DNA from: Cylindrodendrum hubeiense
Taxonomy: Eukaryota > Ascomycota > Sordariomycetes > Hypocreales > Nectriaceae
Direction: 5' to 3'
NCBI GenBank assembly: GCA_014621425.1
Contig: JAANBB010000007.1
Coordinates: 186,001 to 250,000 of the forward strand
Length of the DNA stretch: 64,000 bases
The notes below the pieces were generated by a model. It made no database searches, was not told the DNA's origin, and was given only the letters and a program-made list of their open reading frames with translations. Position 1 is the stretch's first letter, and every line of letters begins with the position of its first letter. Positions 1-11,308 of the stretch are shown here, in pieces. The translations under genes and the position numbers were made by a program.

Positions 1-229
1 CGGCCCTGCAGTTGGTGATTGCTCGGTTGGAGCAGAATTTGTTTGTCCTCCTCATACCCCTCGGCAATTAGATAATTATTACCTAAACTCCCGTTTCTAG
101 GCGGGAGGAGCTATTCGATGGCGTTTCAATGGAAGTGCCAAAGTGTATAATAATAGTAAATGCGCCGCCGGTCATTGAAATAGAATTTCTCTGTATCCAG
201 TAACCATCATTGCTAGACCAACCGCAAAT
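1..229. other. Left edge, upstream of transporter gene
   Basis: No coding segment can be supported here. It is probably 5' flanking and leader sequence of the transporter gene that begins at 230. The window edge prevents judging whether an upstream neighbour exists. Confidence 0.5.
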
Positions 230-1176
230 ATGACATCCAAGCACGACGACGAGTATGCCTCGACTCCCGTTTCGACCAGGCCCAGCCTGGCGCATCAGAT
301 TGGAAACCCCGTAAGAGATCTGCTTCCAAATCCGCGAGGACCACTGCTTACCAAATGCCAAAGTCACCTTTAGCTATGGGAGGATTCGCCACTACCCTGC
401 TAACCCTGTCCCTGGCAATGATGGGGTTCCGTGGCGTAGAAACCCAGACGGTTTTTATTGCCAATCTGTGCTTCGCCGCTGGCATTGGCATGTTGATCTC
501 TGCTCAATGGGAGATGGTTAGAGGCAACACTTTTGGCTATACATCGCTGAGCGCTTTCGGTAAGTCTTCCTAAATAATCCATTTCTCAGTACTGGTGTTG
601 GGGTCCTGGATACGCTCACGCTAGAACTCATGACTGATTCAACCGGACAGCTTTATTTTACGGTGGATATGGGGTTATCCTCGCCCCTTCACTCGGCGTT
701 ATGGACTCGTACGGCGGGGCGACCGCTGAGTATCACAATGCGCTTGGATTCTTCGTGCTCAGTAAGCTTACTATCAACAATTTCGTGAGCAAATGATCTA
801 ACCGATAATGTCAAGTTTGGGCGGTTCTAGATATCTTCTTCATGATTGCTTCGTTGCCAATGTAGGTTACTCGTCTGTCCGCTCTATGTTGATCTCTTAC
901 TAATTGCGAAACCTCCACAGCAATTTGGTCTCCTTCCTCATCTTCACCACTATTGAGCTGTGTTTCAGTCTGGACGCTGCGTCCAACTTTGCTCTCGCAG
1001 ATGGAAAGGTGGAGACTGCCAAGGCTTTGATGAAGGCAGCTGGAGCGTTTGGGTTTATCTCTGGATTGTTGGGCTATTATAGCTGTGCTGCGTCCATGTG
1101 TCAGGATGCTCTCCCATTCTCCCTTCCAGTGGGCGATACCTCCCGATTCTTCCGAAGGTACCGTAAGAATCTGTAA
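230..1176 (+). CDS. GPR1/FUN34/YaaH family acetate-type transporter
   Basis: Five exons (230-310, 364-559, 651-761, 831-861, 921-1176) give 224 aa. The first intron must be removed to create the family signature: exon 1 ends GNP and exon 2 opens SPLAMGGFA, matching the conserved N-P-x-P-L-x-x-x-G entry to helix 1. Six hydrophobic helices follow, with family landmarks such as FYGGYGVI, ELCFSLDAA, FALADGK and the C-terminal DTSRFF. The family (Ato/AcpA in fungi) carries acetate and other short monocarboxylates or ammonium across the plasma membrane; the substrate here is inferred. The N terminus is short (about 25 residues) and hydrophilic. No functional link to the next gene is evident. All exon phases agree. 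Confidence 0.9.
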
Positions 1177-2615
1177 AGAACAGGCTCTTTTACTCATATT
1201 AAGCATTAAATCTTGACAAAGATTGGATTCGGTCTAGATTCACAGACTTTAGTGATCAAATTCCTTCAAACACATATCGTCTGAGCGACAGACGTTCAAC
1301 GTACTAGTTCCGTCAGGAAATGATATGATTTTGCTAGTGTGCGTTAAGCGGGCACAAAAGACGGCAAGATACTCAACAGCCCACACACCAAAAGCAGGTG
1401 CTATGATTGTGGTGAGGTCGGCACAATGGCGATGCGTCTTCAATATCAATCAAGGCGTAGGTGAAAGACTCTCAAAATGAACAGAATATATAAGCCTGGT
1501 CGGTGCTATTAATCGGCATCATCTGATCGCACAGATTACATATAATGCCATAAAGACAGACCAAAAATAAAGCAAATTGAGCCTGCTAGAAAATCCAGCT
1601 GCTGAGCACTCATATTACTATTGAAGGTGAAGATCATGGATGAATCCGACCGCGACTCCACAATCATACCCTATAGCCTTAAATGACGGACTAATTGACC
1701 TTGTCCAATAATCTCAATATTAGTTGTAACAATTTATAAGAGAGAGTTCGGATTAATCAGGCTTACATCCTAACTGACACACACAGCTGGGAATACCTTG
1801 AGAGGCATTGCTTACCGTAAGATCAGGGAACCCCAACACGCTAGTTATATACCATGCCTTCTCTCACCGTGTTTCTCGAAATACACTTGCAATCAGGACA
1901 CAGCTTGAAGAGAAATAAATGCAAGTTAGAAATCAGCGGCGGAAACTTGACACGAAGTCGCTTACCACCAGATGCCGCATGTTCCCATCGCGACTGTTAG
2001 CAGTAGAATTTAGACTACATACCAATTTGACATGGGAATCTACTGTCTTTTGTTCAACAATTGTTACGGGGGTCGTCACAATAGGTCTGGACTCAGAGAG
2101 ATGCATCGGTGGTCAATTCAAGCTGCTAGCAGTATCCACACAGCTAAATACAGTGGTGGCATTCCCATCAGCCCTAACCGGCCCCATCTGATAGTCCGGC
2201 ATCGGGCTTGATGCTTCGTGGGTCCCCCACGTGACCTTGTGGCCCGCAACAACAATACACACCTACCCTATACTTGCGACATATTTACCTTTTCTCGTGT
2301 CTTGCACCCAAAATCGCAATACGAAGACTGCGCCTCATTCCTAGAGGCACTGCACAAATAGCGCTGCAGTTTTGTGCATCACCGGAAGAGGGGTAATCAT
2401 GAGGGTAATCATTAAACTGGCTGAGATAAGCCAGTTTTTAGGCTTACATTTACCAATATTTCCTTAGTGCTGACGTGGGATCTCAGAGACCTACGTGTAC
2501 ATATATCTACCATTGTCCACGACGATATTCATAGCGGAAGTTCAATCACTCACCGCATCCTTAATTTCTTACACTGTCCACATTTCTTTGGGATTCTATC
2601 ATTTCCTCACGAGAC
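1177..2615. other. Long intergenic region
   Basis: No convincing coding sequence on either strand. The last 230 bp form the probable promoter of the hydrolase and hold a direct repeat with an adjacent hairpin (2391-2437). A GTGGG-TCC-CCCAC inverted repeat at 2218-2230 overlaps a CACGTG E-box at 2228-2233. The rest is AT-rich with scattered stops. Confidence 0.5.
2391..2437. repeat. Direct repeat plus 9-bp inverted repeat upstream of hydrolase
   Basis: GGGTAATCAT occurs at 2391-2400 and again at 2403-2412. It is followed at once by AAACTGGCT (2414-2422), a 6-nt loop GAGATA and the exact reverse complement AGCCAGTTT (2429-2437). It lies about 180 bp upstream of the hydrolase ATG, so a regulatory role is possible but unproven. 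Confidence 0.6.
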
Positions 2616-3462
2616 ATGTCTTCGAACGAAATAAAGCCTGTCATTGTCCTTGTCCATGGGGCCTGGCACCTCCCATCCCACTATCAAGACCTGAAAGAGT
2701 CCTTGACGGGTCAAGGATTTCAGGTGCTTCAGCCCAAGAACGCGTCTGCTGGGCAAACCTCTGATACTAAAGGTAAAACGCATCTGGACGATGTTGCGGT
2801 AATTCGACAAGCTATGGAAGAATCTTTGACAGAAGGAAAGGAAATTGTGCTTGTCTGTCACAGCTACGGCGGAATCCCAGGATCTGCTGCAGTTGAAGGA
2901 TATCAGGTGCATGAGCGTCATGATAACGGTCTGCAGGGTGGAATAAAGCACGTGGTGTTTATTTCATCATTTGCACTTCCAGTCAAGGATTTATCGCTAC
3001 GGATGGCTGTTGGAGGCACCTATGGAGACTTTATGGACAGGACTGTGAGTTGCGCAAACCCTAGCATCAACCCGAAACAGAACGGTCATTTTGATTACAC
3101 ATGAGTATAGTTGTCTAACAATTATCTAGGATGACGTTCTTCTGCTGAATGAGGGGGCCCGAAATGCGTTCTACAATGACATTGATGTTGAGGAGGCAAG
3201 TCGCAATCTAGCAAACTGTGTACATCAAAGTACTGCCAGCTTTGAGACGACATCGTCTTTTGTTGCAACAGATATTACAGTTCCAAGAACATATGTGGTG
3301 TGTGAGAATGATCGTACCATTCCGATTGAGGGCCAACTGGCAATGGCGGGGGCTATGGGCGATGGTGTGGCAATTGAACGACTTGATTCTGGACATAGTC
3401 CATTTCTCAAGTCAGAAACGATTCCAAAGTTGGTGGGAATCATTCAGAAAGTTGCGCTCTGA
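2616..3462 (+). CDS. Alpha/beta hydrolase (salicylate-esterase-like fold)
   Basis: Two exons (2616-3044, 3130-3462; intron GTGAGT..TAG) give 253 aa with phase 0 at the junction. The start follows a leader ending TCACGAGAC. The HG of VLVHGAWH (about residues 11-18) forms the oxyanion region. The nucleophile elbow is CHSYGG with Ser83, the acid is Asp204 in ENDRTIP, and the base is His232 in SGHSPF, so the catalytic triad is intact. The length suits small soluble serine hydrolases of the AB_hydrolase_6 type, which include plant methylesterase-like and fungal esterase or lactonase enzymes. There is no signal peptide, so it is probably cytosolic. The substrate cannot be told from sequence. It stands alone between a transporter and a membrane protein, both on the same strand. 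Confidence 0.9.
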
Positions 3463-4200
3463 GTCGTTCAGAGTTACTTGGACATATCTAGCATTATTTC
3501 AGCACACAATATGGGGCGAGTTCTTTGATAAATGAATGTATTAAGATATGCGATGCCTTTCGAGAGCTGTCGAGCAAGAATGTGATATCGCAATGGGCTG
3601 AAAGGTCGCGCCGACTCTCCAAAGCCAAATCCAAGTGAGATAGAGCTAGTTGAATGGTCAACCCCCTAGCTCTGAATGGAGGGCACTATGTGTGTGGTGA
3701 AGTTGGACCCTTTCGGCTTTATCATAGATCTCTAGCAGATGGTTTTGGGTCAATCCCACCCACTTTGGCTCTGTTGAGAGTTTTGGTATATGTAAGGATG
3801 ACGTATACAGGTTGAAACCCAGTAAAGTGCAAAATTAACAAACTTGCCATAAATAGAGACTACAGTGTGACGTCATATTCATCCTTAGAGTTACACTCAG
3901 AATGCCGATGATTCGGCAAATGTGCATTTCTTTTTCAGCGTGGCTGAACGATGGGTTGGCCATGCTTACCATCCTGTGCCAGCATCATCCCCATTGGTTA
4001 AAGTTAAAATAATGCCCAAGGCGCATGAAGTAACACAGCTATCACAGCCCCTTGAGGCTGAGACAAACAAAGCGGACACAGCGAGTGTGCCAAGGCTGGC
4101 AGCTGTATGGCAGTTGAGAACTGAGGTATTAAAAGGTAGAAGATGTCCCTGTTTCCAATATTGCTATTCCAGCCCAACTTCCAACCATAGCCAATTCATC
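3463..4200. other. Intergenic region and possible 5' leader
   Basis: The downstream membrane-protein frame stays open from 3922, with an in-frame ATG at 4013, so a longer N terminus of that protein cannot be excluded. Otherwise nothing recognisable is present. Confidence 0.4.
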
Positions 4201-6432
4201 ATGGATTATCCTCGCACTCAGTCCCTTCAAAATAGGGGATCTGACAACACCGTTGAGTTGGAGCCGACCCCCCAATTGGACAATACCAGGGAATCATTGC
4301 CGCATAATAGCCAAACAGCACTCTTAAAGTCTCTCACCTTGGAAACCACCAAAACAAGTCATCATGGCAACGAATCCTCTCAGAGAGGCACATGGCGCTC
4401 CAACCCAATATTTTCCGGTTTTGGTAACATTTTAAGAAGCTCCAAAACAGAACCTTGGACTATGTATTGTCTCGTGTTTTTTGGCACTATCTTTGCGATT
4501 GCTCACCATCTGCTGTACAACCATCTTGATGGAAAAGAAGCAAATGACCAATCAAGCATGCTGCGATATGGAACTGCCCTTGCATTTGTCGCCAAAGCGA
4601 ATCTGAGTACTGCTGTTATCTTGGCTTTCCGGCAGAGGACTTGGAGGACAGTTCGACATAAGATTCTTAGCCTTGAAGCAGTTGACGCACTTTTTGCAGC
4701 CACAGAAGATATATCTGTCTTAATCAACTGGGAGGCCTTGAAAGGCGCGAAGATATCGCTATGTCTAGCAGCATATATCTGGGCAGCCCCTCTTCTCGTT
4801 ATTTTTACATCCGATACACTTTCTATTGTCCCTCGGACAAACCAAGAAGTTGCAGAATGTCCTTCAATTCGCACTCTCAACTTCGCCAACGAGGAAAATG
4901 CCAATTGGCGTCATCCAATATATATACACGACCGTCTTCAATTTTCTGTGTGTAATTGGAATACAACCACCATCGACCTCGAGACTACAGGCCCCGATAC
5001 GTTTGACTATTGGACCGGAACCTCCACGAGATATTCCAAATTGGCCTCTCGAGTTATATTTAATCGAAAGACACTAACAAGAAAAAATGCAGCCGAAGAG
5101 ATATGCACTGACAGCTGGAACTGTTCGTATGTTGTTAGCTTCACAGCTCCAGGATATAAGTGCAATGAACTTGCTGCTGGAAGACACTCTAAAGTAAAGA
5201 AGCTTGGTGATTTACAAGCACCTTTTACAACCGAAAGTATCTTACCAGATGGCAATCACTCTTATCTCGCCGTTACAGACCAAGGCGACTATGCACGCCA
5301 ACAGATAGACTCTGGCTACGCTGGAATACCAGAGCAGAAACCACCATACCCGAAAAATCTCGGCGCGTTTAGGACTGAACCTATTATATGGATTGGATAC
5401 GCTGCTGTGACTGATACAAGCAAACCCCAGCCTCCGAACAAGACAACAGAAGGCTGGTATGATGCGTATACCCCAACAATATTTGCCTGTGAGCACTATG
5501 AAACAAATTACACAGTCGAGTTCAACTACACCAACGGAATAGAAACCTACGACGTGAAGCAACGCCAATATATGCGAAAGCTTATCAATACCACCTTCAT
5601 TCCTCATGAGCTCGATGATGATGGTACCATGGACAATACTACAGCTCTTCCCAAGAGTAACTACGTATTCCCAAATGATGTTCGGAAATACCGTCGGGTA
5701 GCTGCGTATCATTCCATCGGCAATGCATTGAGGAAACTTCTCAACGGATCAATTGAGCTGCCGACTATTTACAAAGATCCCCCGGTTGTGGACACACGCC
5801 TCATAGATGATATGAGCAATCTACCTGTGAAAAACCTTCAGAATGAGGTTCAGCTCTTCTACGAAGAACTTATATTTTCGCTACTATCTGAACCAAAATG
5901 GCTCTATGTATCTTGGGCTCATGATCCCTCGCAACCGAGTGGCCTTGGGGCTGGTGGCTCAGAAACGAACTATCCTTGCATCCGCCAACGACCAGCTGTA
6001 TTCTTCGATTATCACAGGGGTCAGCTGTGCACAGTGTACGGAGTCACAATTCTAATTGCAATTGCTGCGGTTATTTCTGCGCTTGAAGCAACTCGAGAAG
6101 AGGGTGCCATGCGCGACATGAAAGTTTCTTCAATCATAGCTGCGACAAGAGCACAAAACTTGAACATGGTGCAATTGGATGGTGACCCGGCTATCAAGCA
6201 GCTTAGGATTGGATTTGGGTGGGTGCTCGGAAATTTCGGCATGAGTCGTGGGTTTGGATTGGAAGGAGATGTAATCCAAACCCATGAAGAACCGGACAAT
6301 TTTCGAACTATCGAGCACGGAAATACTTACCAGGGTGATGAGTTTGCAGGCGCAGAGGGGAGCGGTGGTGTCAAAGCGAATATTCGCGGGAGCGCTCTGT
6401 CTGTCAGCAGTCGTGTAAGATGCGCTGATTGA
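4201..6432 (+). CDS. Large polytopic membrane protein with glycosylated ectodomain, function unknown
   Basis: An uninterrupted frame of 743 aa from the ATG at 4201 (MDYPRTQSL). An in-frame ATG at 4013 would add about 62 residues. Four hydrophobic segments are visible: about 87-106 (CLVFFGTIFAIAHH), 126-145, 186-206 (LCLAAYIWAAPLLVIF) and 609-628 (VTILIAIAAVISA). Between the third and fourth lies about 400 residues with many N-x-S/T sequons (NCS, NHS, NYT, NGS) and cysteines, as expected of an extracellular or lumenal domain. The C-terminal tail of about 115 residues is hydrophilic. The layout matches a large fungal family whose members are often misnamed formylmethionine deformylase-like; no deformylase motif is present. 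The function is unknown. There is no intron, unusual for this window. Confidence 0.75.
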   Translation: MDYPRTQSLQNRGSDNTVELEPTPQLDNTRESLPHNSQTALLKSLTLETTKTSHHGNESSQRGTWRSNPIFSGFGNILRSSKTEPWTMYCLVFFGTIFAIAHHLLYNHLDGKEANDQSSMLRYGTALAFVAKANLSTAVILAFRQRTWRTVRHKILSLEAVDALFAATEDISVLINWEALKGAKISLCLAAYIWAAPLLVIFTSDTLSIVPRTNQEVAECPSIRTLNFANEENANWRHPIYIHDRLQFSVCNWNTTTIDLETTGPDTFDYWTGTSTRYSKLASRVIFNRKTLTRKNAAEEICTDSWNCSYVVSFTAPGYKCNELAAGRHSKVKKLGDLQAPFTTESILPDGNHSYLAVTDQGDYARQQIDSGYAGIPEQKPPYPKNLGAFRTEPIIWIGYAAVTDTSKPQPPNKTTEGWYDAYTPTIFACEHYETNYTVEFNYTNGIETYDVKQRQYMRKLINTTFIPHELDDDGTMDNTTALPKSNYVFPNDVRKYRRVAAYHSIGNALRKLLNGSIELPTIYKDPPVVDTRLIDDMSNLPVKNLQNEVQLFYEELIFSLLSEPKWLYVSWAHDPSQPSGLGAGGSETNYPCIRQRPAVFFDYHRGQLCTVYGVTILIAIAAVISALEATREEGAMRDMKVSSIIAATRAQNLNMVQLDGDPAIKQLRIGFGWVLGNFGMSRGFGLEGDVIQTHEEPDNFRTIEHGNTYQGDEFAGAEGSGGVKANIRGSALSVSSRVRCAD

Positions 6433-7117
6433 GCTTTGCTGCGTTAGATCTCAGCCAAGCGATGAGGTTTGGATTGTAGGTGGATCTAGAATGCAGATTG
6501 TACTACGACCCTATTGGGACCCGAATCACTCGGCGCAACTCGGCTCCTTATTCTAACAGGAGCTACTACAGAAATCTGTTCTTGCCAAATATAGATTTGA
6601 TAGATAGTACCGTCACGAAATTTGCCATCTTGATTTTGATCATCGCTTTTAGTTTTAACCGTCAGACGTATAAACTTTGGATCCTTCACCCTTGGTGCAC
6701 CAACTGGCCCATTTCAAGCCTGCCCCTTAATGCCAAAACACCACACAAGGGATATCTCACAATGGCAATTTCTGTCAAAGGAGATAACGCATCGGCAATC
6801 ATTAGCAGTCAAATCTTTCAGGGGCGTGGCGCGCCGAAGTAAGGACTACATCGACTGCAATCTTGCCCCCATCATCCACTGGTTTGGTGGCCGATGCATT
6901 GACAAATGTGTGATATTGATTGGATCATCGCAATGTGAAGAACAGTTGCACGAGGTGGGTTACAAGCTCTGGGTCTGTTTCAAGTTACGTACCCTAAGAG
7001 TAACTAAGGGCCACTTCGGCGTCATTTAGTGGGCTGTGAACGCTTTAAAATAGTCGTCACATTGTTGTCCTTTTCATGGCCTTAAGTGAAGCTGCCCCTT
7101 GTATGACACAATTCGCC
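6433..7117. other. Intergenic region between convergent genes
   Basis: It lies between the 3' ends of the membrane-protein gene (+) and the P450 gene (-). A frame of 120 codons at 6480-6842 shows no domain and no coding character that I can defend. It probably holds the two 3' UTRs. Confidence 0.4.
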
Positions 7118-8913
7118 CTAGGTCGTCGATGTTGGTCGCTTCTCGAAATTGATCCAGCATTTGTGTTCCTAAGGCAGATATGGTGAGTCTACGAGAGATA
7201 TTCAAGGTGCAGACATTCACTTACCTCAAATTTCGGGAGAGTCTCATCGTAGAAAACCTCAAACCGGCTTGTAATCCCGGGGCTTACTCCTTTTTGTCGC
7301 TCATACCCGCTAGTTGTGTACTCTCTGTAGATAGCGGCTAGGAGTGTTGTCATCTCTGCCATAGCAAGACTGCAAAATCACGATCAGCCTTTTTTTTTCG
7401 CTTACTGTTCCATGTAGCCCAACTTACTGCAAGCCAATGCACATGCGCCCTCCACTCGAAAATGCCCAGAACCACTTCTTCATCTCTGTCATATCTCCAC
7501 ACTGCCCAAGCCACCGTTCTGGCTTGAATTTGAGAGGCTCTGGGAATACTTCGGGGTTTCGATGAAGAGTGTATGGCGATATGCTTACAACAGTCCCGGC
7601 GGGGATGAAGTAACCATCGATCGTGGTATCAACCGGCAAAGATCGTGGCTCTGAGGCTGGCAAGGGGGCATAAAGACGAAGAGTCTCTTTGAGTACAGCG
7701 TCGAGGTACGGCAACTTGTCAGCCGCTTCTACTGTGGGGTAGCCATCTTGATTGCAATCCGTGTCAGGAATATTATCGACCTCCTCGATCAACTTCTCCT
7801 GGTACTTCCAATTTTCCGGTCGCGAGAGCGCCCAGATAGTGAACATTGTGGTATCGCTTGTTGTATCGATGCCGGCGAGAAAATGGTCAGCCAATTCGGA
7901 GGCCATGTCGAGGCTATCGAGGCGAGTGCCTTTGCTACTTTCGTTATATTTCCACAACTTCTCCATGATGGCCAAGTTCTGGGCAGGGCCTTTTTCCGTC
8001 ACAGCAGTCTCAAAACTAATCCATGATTTGAGCGCGTGAGCGCGAATACCAGTATATGTCGCAGGCTTCTGCATCGGTAGCAATCCCAAGTTGGTGACAA
8101 TTCTTTCCATGAGGCCGGTTCGAGTGTAGAGCCACTTGGTATAGGCTCCCAAATGTACCGCATACCAGCTGAGGCTTCGTCGACTATGATCAATAATGTC
8201 ATTGAGCATTGTTCTATGCGTCTGATCTCCTGTTAGGGCATGTGTTCCTCCAAACTGAGACCCATAGAGGAACCCAGTGATGCTGTCAAGACTGAACCAA
8301 TGTAGGCTCTGGAATATCTCCTCAGTTACGGCTTTTTCCTTAACCAGTAGTTCCAGATATTCCTTCACATTCTTCTCAATGAGGGGTTTTGCGATTGCGT
8401 TGGGTGATAATATCACGCTTTTCGAGTAGGCATTGGCGAGCGCCTTCTTTCTCTCGGCATGTTGCTTAGTGCTGGCGAAGGTGAAGAGATTCTGGCGCCC
8501 ATATACGTCAAACATTCTGTAGAATGTTGTTCTCTCGAAACCAGATCCGGCACCATAGATAGTTCTCAGGGCGGAAAGAGATGAAAATGACACTTCATTT
8601 GGGCCGATGCGCACTGCAGTGCCATACTTCTGATGCAACGAGTGGATCCTTGACGTCCTGATTCCCTTGTAGTCCGCAAATGCCAGTGGCCATTTTGTCA
8701 TTGAAAACGACTTTGGGCCCGGGATTTTGCGCAAAGGAGTCGCGCATAGCGGCCGGTAAATGAAACGGTAGACAATGTAAGCGAAAAAAGCGACAATTGT
8801 CAATGGCGCGATGTTTCCAGACAACGCCTTGATGCCTAAGATTTGGGATTAGATGCCATTGATCCTAGGGTGCTACGATCAAACTGACCTCTCTGGGCAA
8901 TACTTCCGGTCAT
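7118..8913 (-). CDS. Cytochrome P450 monooxygenase (P450-1)
   Basis: Four exons in transcript order (8913-8889, 8835-7428, 7369-7225, 7168-7118) give 542 aa. The ATG lies in a 25-nt first exon (MTGSIAQR), spliced to a membrane anchor (TIVAFFAYIVYRF). Motifs in order: proline hinge KIPGP; I-helix AGIDTTSDT; ExxR in KETLRLY; PERW; heme loop FSSGGRMCIG with Cys474, completed across an intron inside CIGLH. It is an ER-anchored class II P450 of the fungal pisatin-demethylase/benzoate-hydroxylase-like type; the subfamily was not determined. It is divergent from the class II aldolase gene across a 519-bp promoter with two CGG-N5-CCG elements, suggesting co-regulation. Aromatic hydroxylation or O-demethylation would fit the VAO neighbourhood, but the substrate is inferred only from context. 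Confidence 0.92.
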
Positions 8914-9432
8914 GGTTGTTACACAGACCACTTGCAATTTAGGTACTGGCTTGACGGTTGATATCCCTGCTGTCCAGGGGAGGAGTAATGACGTATCTAA
9001 ATGGGAAGAGTCGTCAGATGGTCACGTAGTTACAGCGGACGCATCCTCGTCTTATCTCCCCCACATTCATTGTGTCGGATAATCCGACCCAGATAATCGG
9101 AGCGTCCGACAGTTCCCCACACAAACATATTTCTTATCTTATCTACTGGCGGAAAAGGCACTGTGTAGTGGTCGACGTTTGCACTGGATTGCACATTGGA
9201 CTCACACTCGCAACACAGTAAACAAGTCCGAAGAGCTACGGCAATTGATGGTTATTGAAGGTTGAGTGGGAAAGGTACAATTTCGATCGCTGTATTTAGG
9301 ACCAGCCGACGACTACTGCGATGCTGGATGATTTGCAATTCTTTGATCTACTGAAACCTTGGCATTCTATATTCTTGGTCTGCGTAATAGGCATTCAATT
9401 CACTCCAAATTACCAGCCATTCTGTCACCAAG
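8914..9432. promoter_or_regulatory. Divergent promoter P450-1 / class II aldolase
   Basis: A single 519-bp region serves two divergently transcribed genes. It contains two CGG-N5-CCG elements (separate entry), a TTCCCCAC half-site near 9112 and pyrimidine-rich tracts. No coding sequence is visible. Confidence 0.7.
9076..9108. promoter_or_regulatory. Two CGG-N5-CCG elements (Zn2Cys6-type sites)
   Basis: The first is CGG-ATAAT-CCG at 9076-9086, inside the 13-bp inverted repeat TCGGATAATCCGA. The second is CGG-AGCGT-CCG at 9098-9108, inside TCGGA-GCG-TCCGA. They start 22 bp apart, about two helical turns. Inverted CGG triplets with fixed spacing are the classic site of dimeric Zn2Cys6 regulators; which regulator binds is unknown. 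Confidence 0.6.
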
Positions 9433-10353
9433 ATGGCGCCCTCTGCAACCCTGCCCCTACCATCCCAACCCGCTGTGCAACCCTCGAACACCAAACATGT
9501 CGACCCCATGGCTGCCATGGCACACAGGGGCAAGGCCCTTCCCGGTATCCCCGAGTTCAAATTGAATGCCGACAAGCGACAGTGGCAGCTAGAGCATATG
9601 GCGGCTGCCTTTCGTGTGTTCGCCCGAGAGGGCTACGCAGAAGGCATATCAGGACATATCAGCGTGCGAGACCCTGAGTTCGAGGATCGCTTTTGGATCA
9701 ACCCACTGGGTGTACATTTTGGGATGTTAAAGGCCAGCGACATGATCTGTGTCAATATCGAGGGCGATGTAGTCGGAGGAAATGTCGACGGCTCGATCAA
9801 CGCCGCCGGCTTCCAGATTCACAGTGCAGTGCATCGGGCGCGTAAGGACGTTCACGCAATCTGCCACACGCACTCAGTCCATGGGCGAGCCTGGTCTGCG
9901 TTTGCAAAGCCACTTGATATGATCAACCAAGACGTGTGCTACTTCTACAAGGCGCATTCGGTATATGCTGACTACGGCGGTATCGCGAACGAGTCGTCCG
10001 AAGGTCAGAGGATTGCTGAGAGCCTGGGAGATGGCAAAGCTGCGATTCTGATGAACCATGGACTCCTAACAGTGGGAGAGACGGTGGACGAGGCAGCGTT
10101 CCTGTTTTGTTTGATGGAGAGAAGTTGCAAGGTTCAACTTCTAGCCCACGCGACCGGACTCGAGAAGCAGGTTGTGAGTGATGAAGAAGCCGCTTACAAC
10201 TTTAAGATGGCGAGCACCCCGGTACAGTAGAACTCTGTTTCCTCGTATTTTATCGCGGCCTGCTAACACGGAATCTAGGAGACACTGTTCGTGGAATTTC
10301 AACCTCACTATCAATATGAGGAGTATTTATCTAATGGCCATTTTAAGCAGTAG
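9433..10353 (+). CDS. Class II aldolase/adducin-domain protein
   Basis: Two exons (9433-10221, 10279-10353) give 287 aa. Without splicing the frame stops three codons after the donor; the second exon adds ETLFVEFQPHYQ and a normal C terminus for fungal members. The core has EGISGHISVRDP, then CHTHSVHG with zinc ligands His145 and His147, and MNHGLL with His209, the three-histidine set of the fold. Bacterial relatives are fuculose-phosphate or ribulose-phosphate aldolases and epimerases; fungal members are mostly uncharacterised and some belong to metabolite clusters. An aldol or retro-aldol step, or a decarboxylation, on a small oxo-acid is possible. It is divergent from P450-1 and likely shares its regulation. 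No targeting signal is evident, so it is probably cytosolic. Confidence 0.92.
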
Positions 10354-11308
10354 ATAACAGAAAGAACAAAAGAAATTGCCTCCATTAAATTTGAAATGAA
10401 GATCAAAGGCGTGAAAGCCTTTTTATTATTGATAGTAACGTAGATGTTGTGTTTCCTCGTCCTTACTTTGGTCGAACCACGGCGAACTACTAGGCAATCC
10501 CTCATGAGGTGCCAGAACAACCCAGCGCAAATGTAATCAGTGCATCGTGAACCGCCTAGGATGTCTGAGCATTTACTAAATTCAGTATCCTTAAAAAAAA
10601 TTCACGATCGGCATGCCCGTCATGCTCGCCACTCTCTTGGATTGCTGTTTGGCACTCATTCATGCGATTTATCGCTGAGGACTGGCAATAATCCGGCCCA
10701 GGCAAGATAGCAATGCGGCACCGAAATTAAGTGGAGTCAATACCTGCTGAAGTAATCTCAATAAACGTTCAAAGCGTTCATCGTCGTAAAATGTCCTCTC
10801 GGATTGGACCTTCCGATATCTTGGCATGGCAGGCTACATGACACCACATAGTAGCTGTGTGACAAGGCCGTCATACGTCGGAGCAGCCGATTGTCGCCAT
10901 GATTGGGATAGTGAGAAGGTTCTATACTGCGACGTACAATAGCTATCGGGCACTGTCTGATAACACTACAATCTGCACTAATCATAGATGGGTGACCCCT
11001 GCCTTGTCGCCTTTCCCAGCCCATATCCTAGGGCATTTTCCCCACTCTAGAAAACGAGCCCAAGTGTTTTCCTAAGAGTTGATGATAAGATAGTCATCTT
11101 TGGAGATAGCACGGCTATGATAGGATGCGGCGAATCCTTGTTTCACCGACAGACAACACTTTTAAATGCACGTTGGCCCCAATCAGGTCCAGACATAGGA
11201 CCTGTCGTGCATGCGGTTTGAAAGGTGCTAAAGGTGCTTCCCCTCGTCACACTGAAATGCTCGTGACCTCCATTCGAAGCCTCAACATCTAAATTGACTC
11301 GCAACAAG
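10354..11308. other. Intergenic region upstream of permease
   Basis: 955 bp with no supported gene. TTTCCCCAC near 11036 and TTCCCCTC near 11237 resemble the half-sites seen elsewhere in this cluster. The last 300 bp are taken as the permease promoter. Confidence 0.5.

Noticed and set aside
1919..2191. 90-codon plus-strand frame in the first long intergenic region
   Set aside because: No domain, no neighbouring exon that extends it.
6480..7029. Frames of 99-120 codons after the membrane-protein gene
   Set aside because: Sequence shows no conserved pattern and lies between convergent genes where 3' UTRs are expected.
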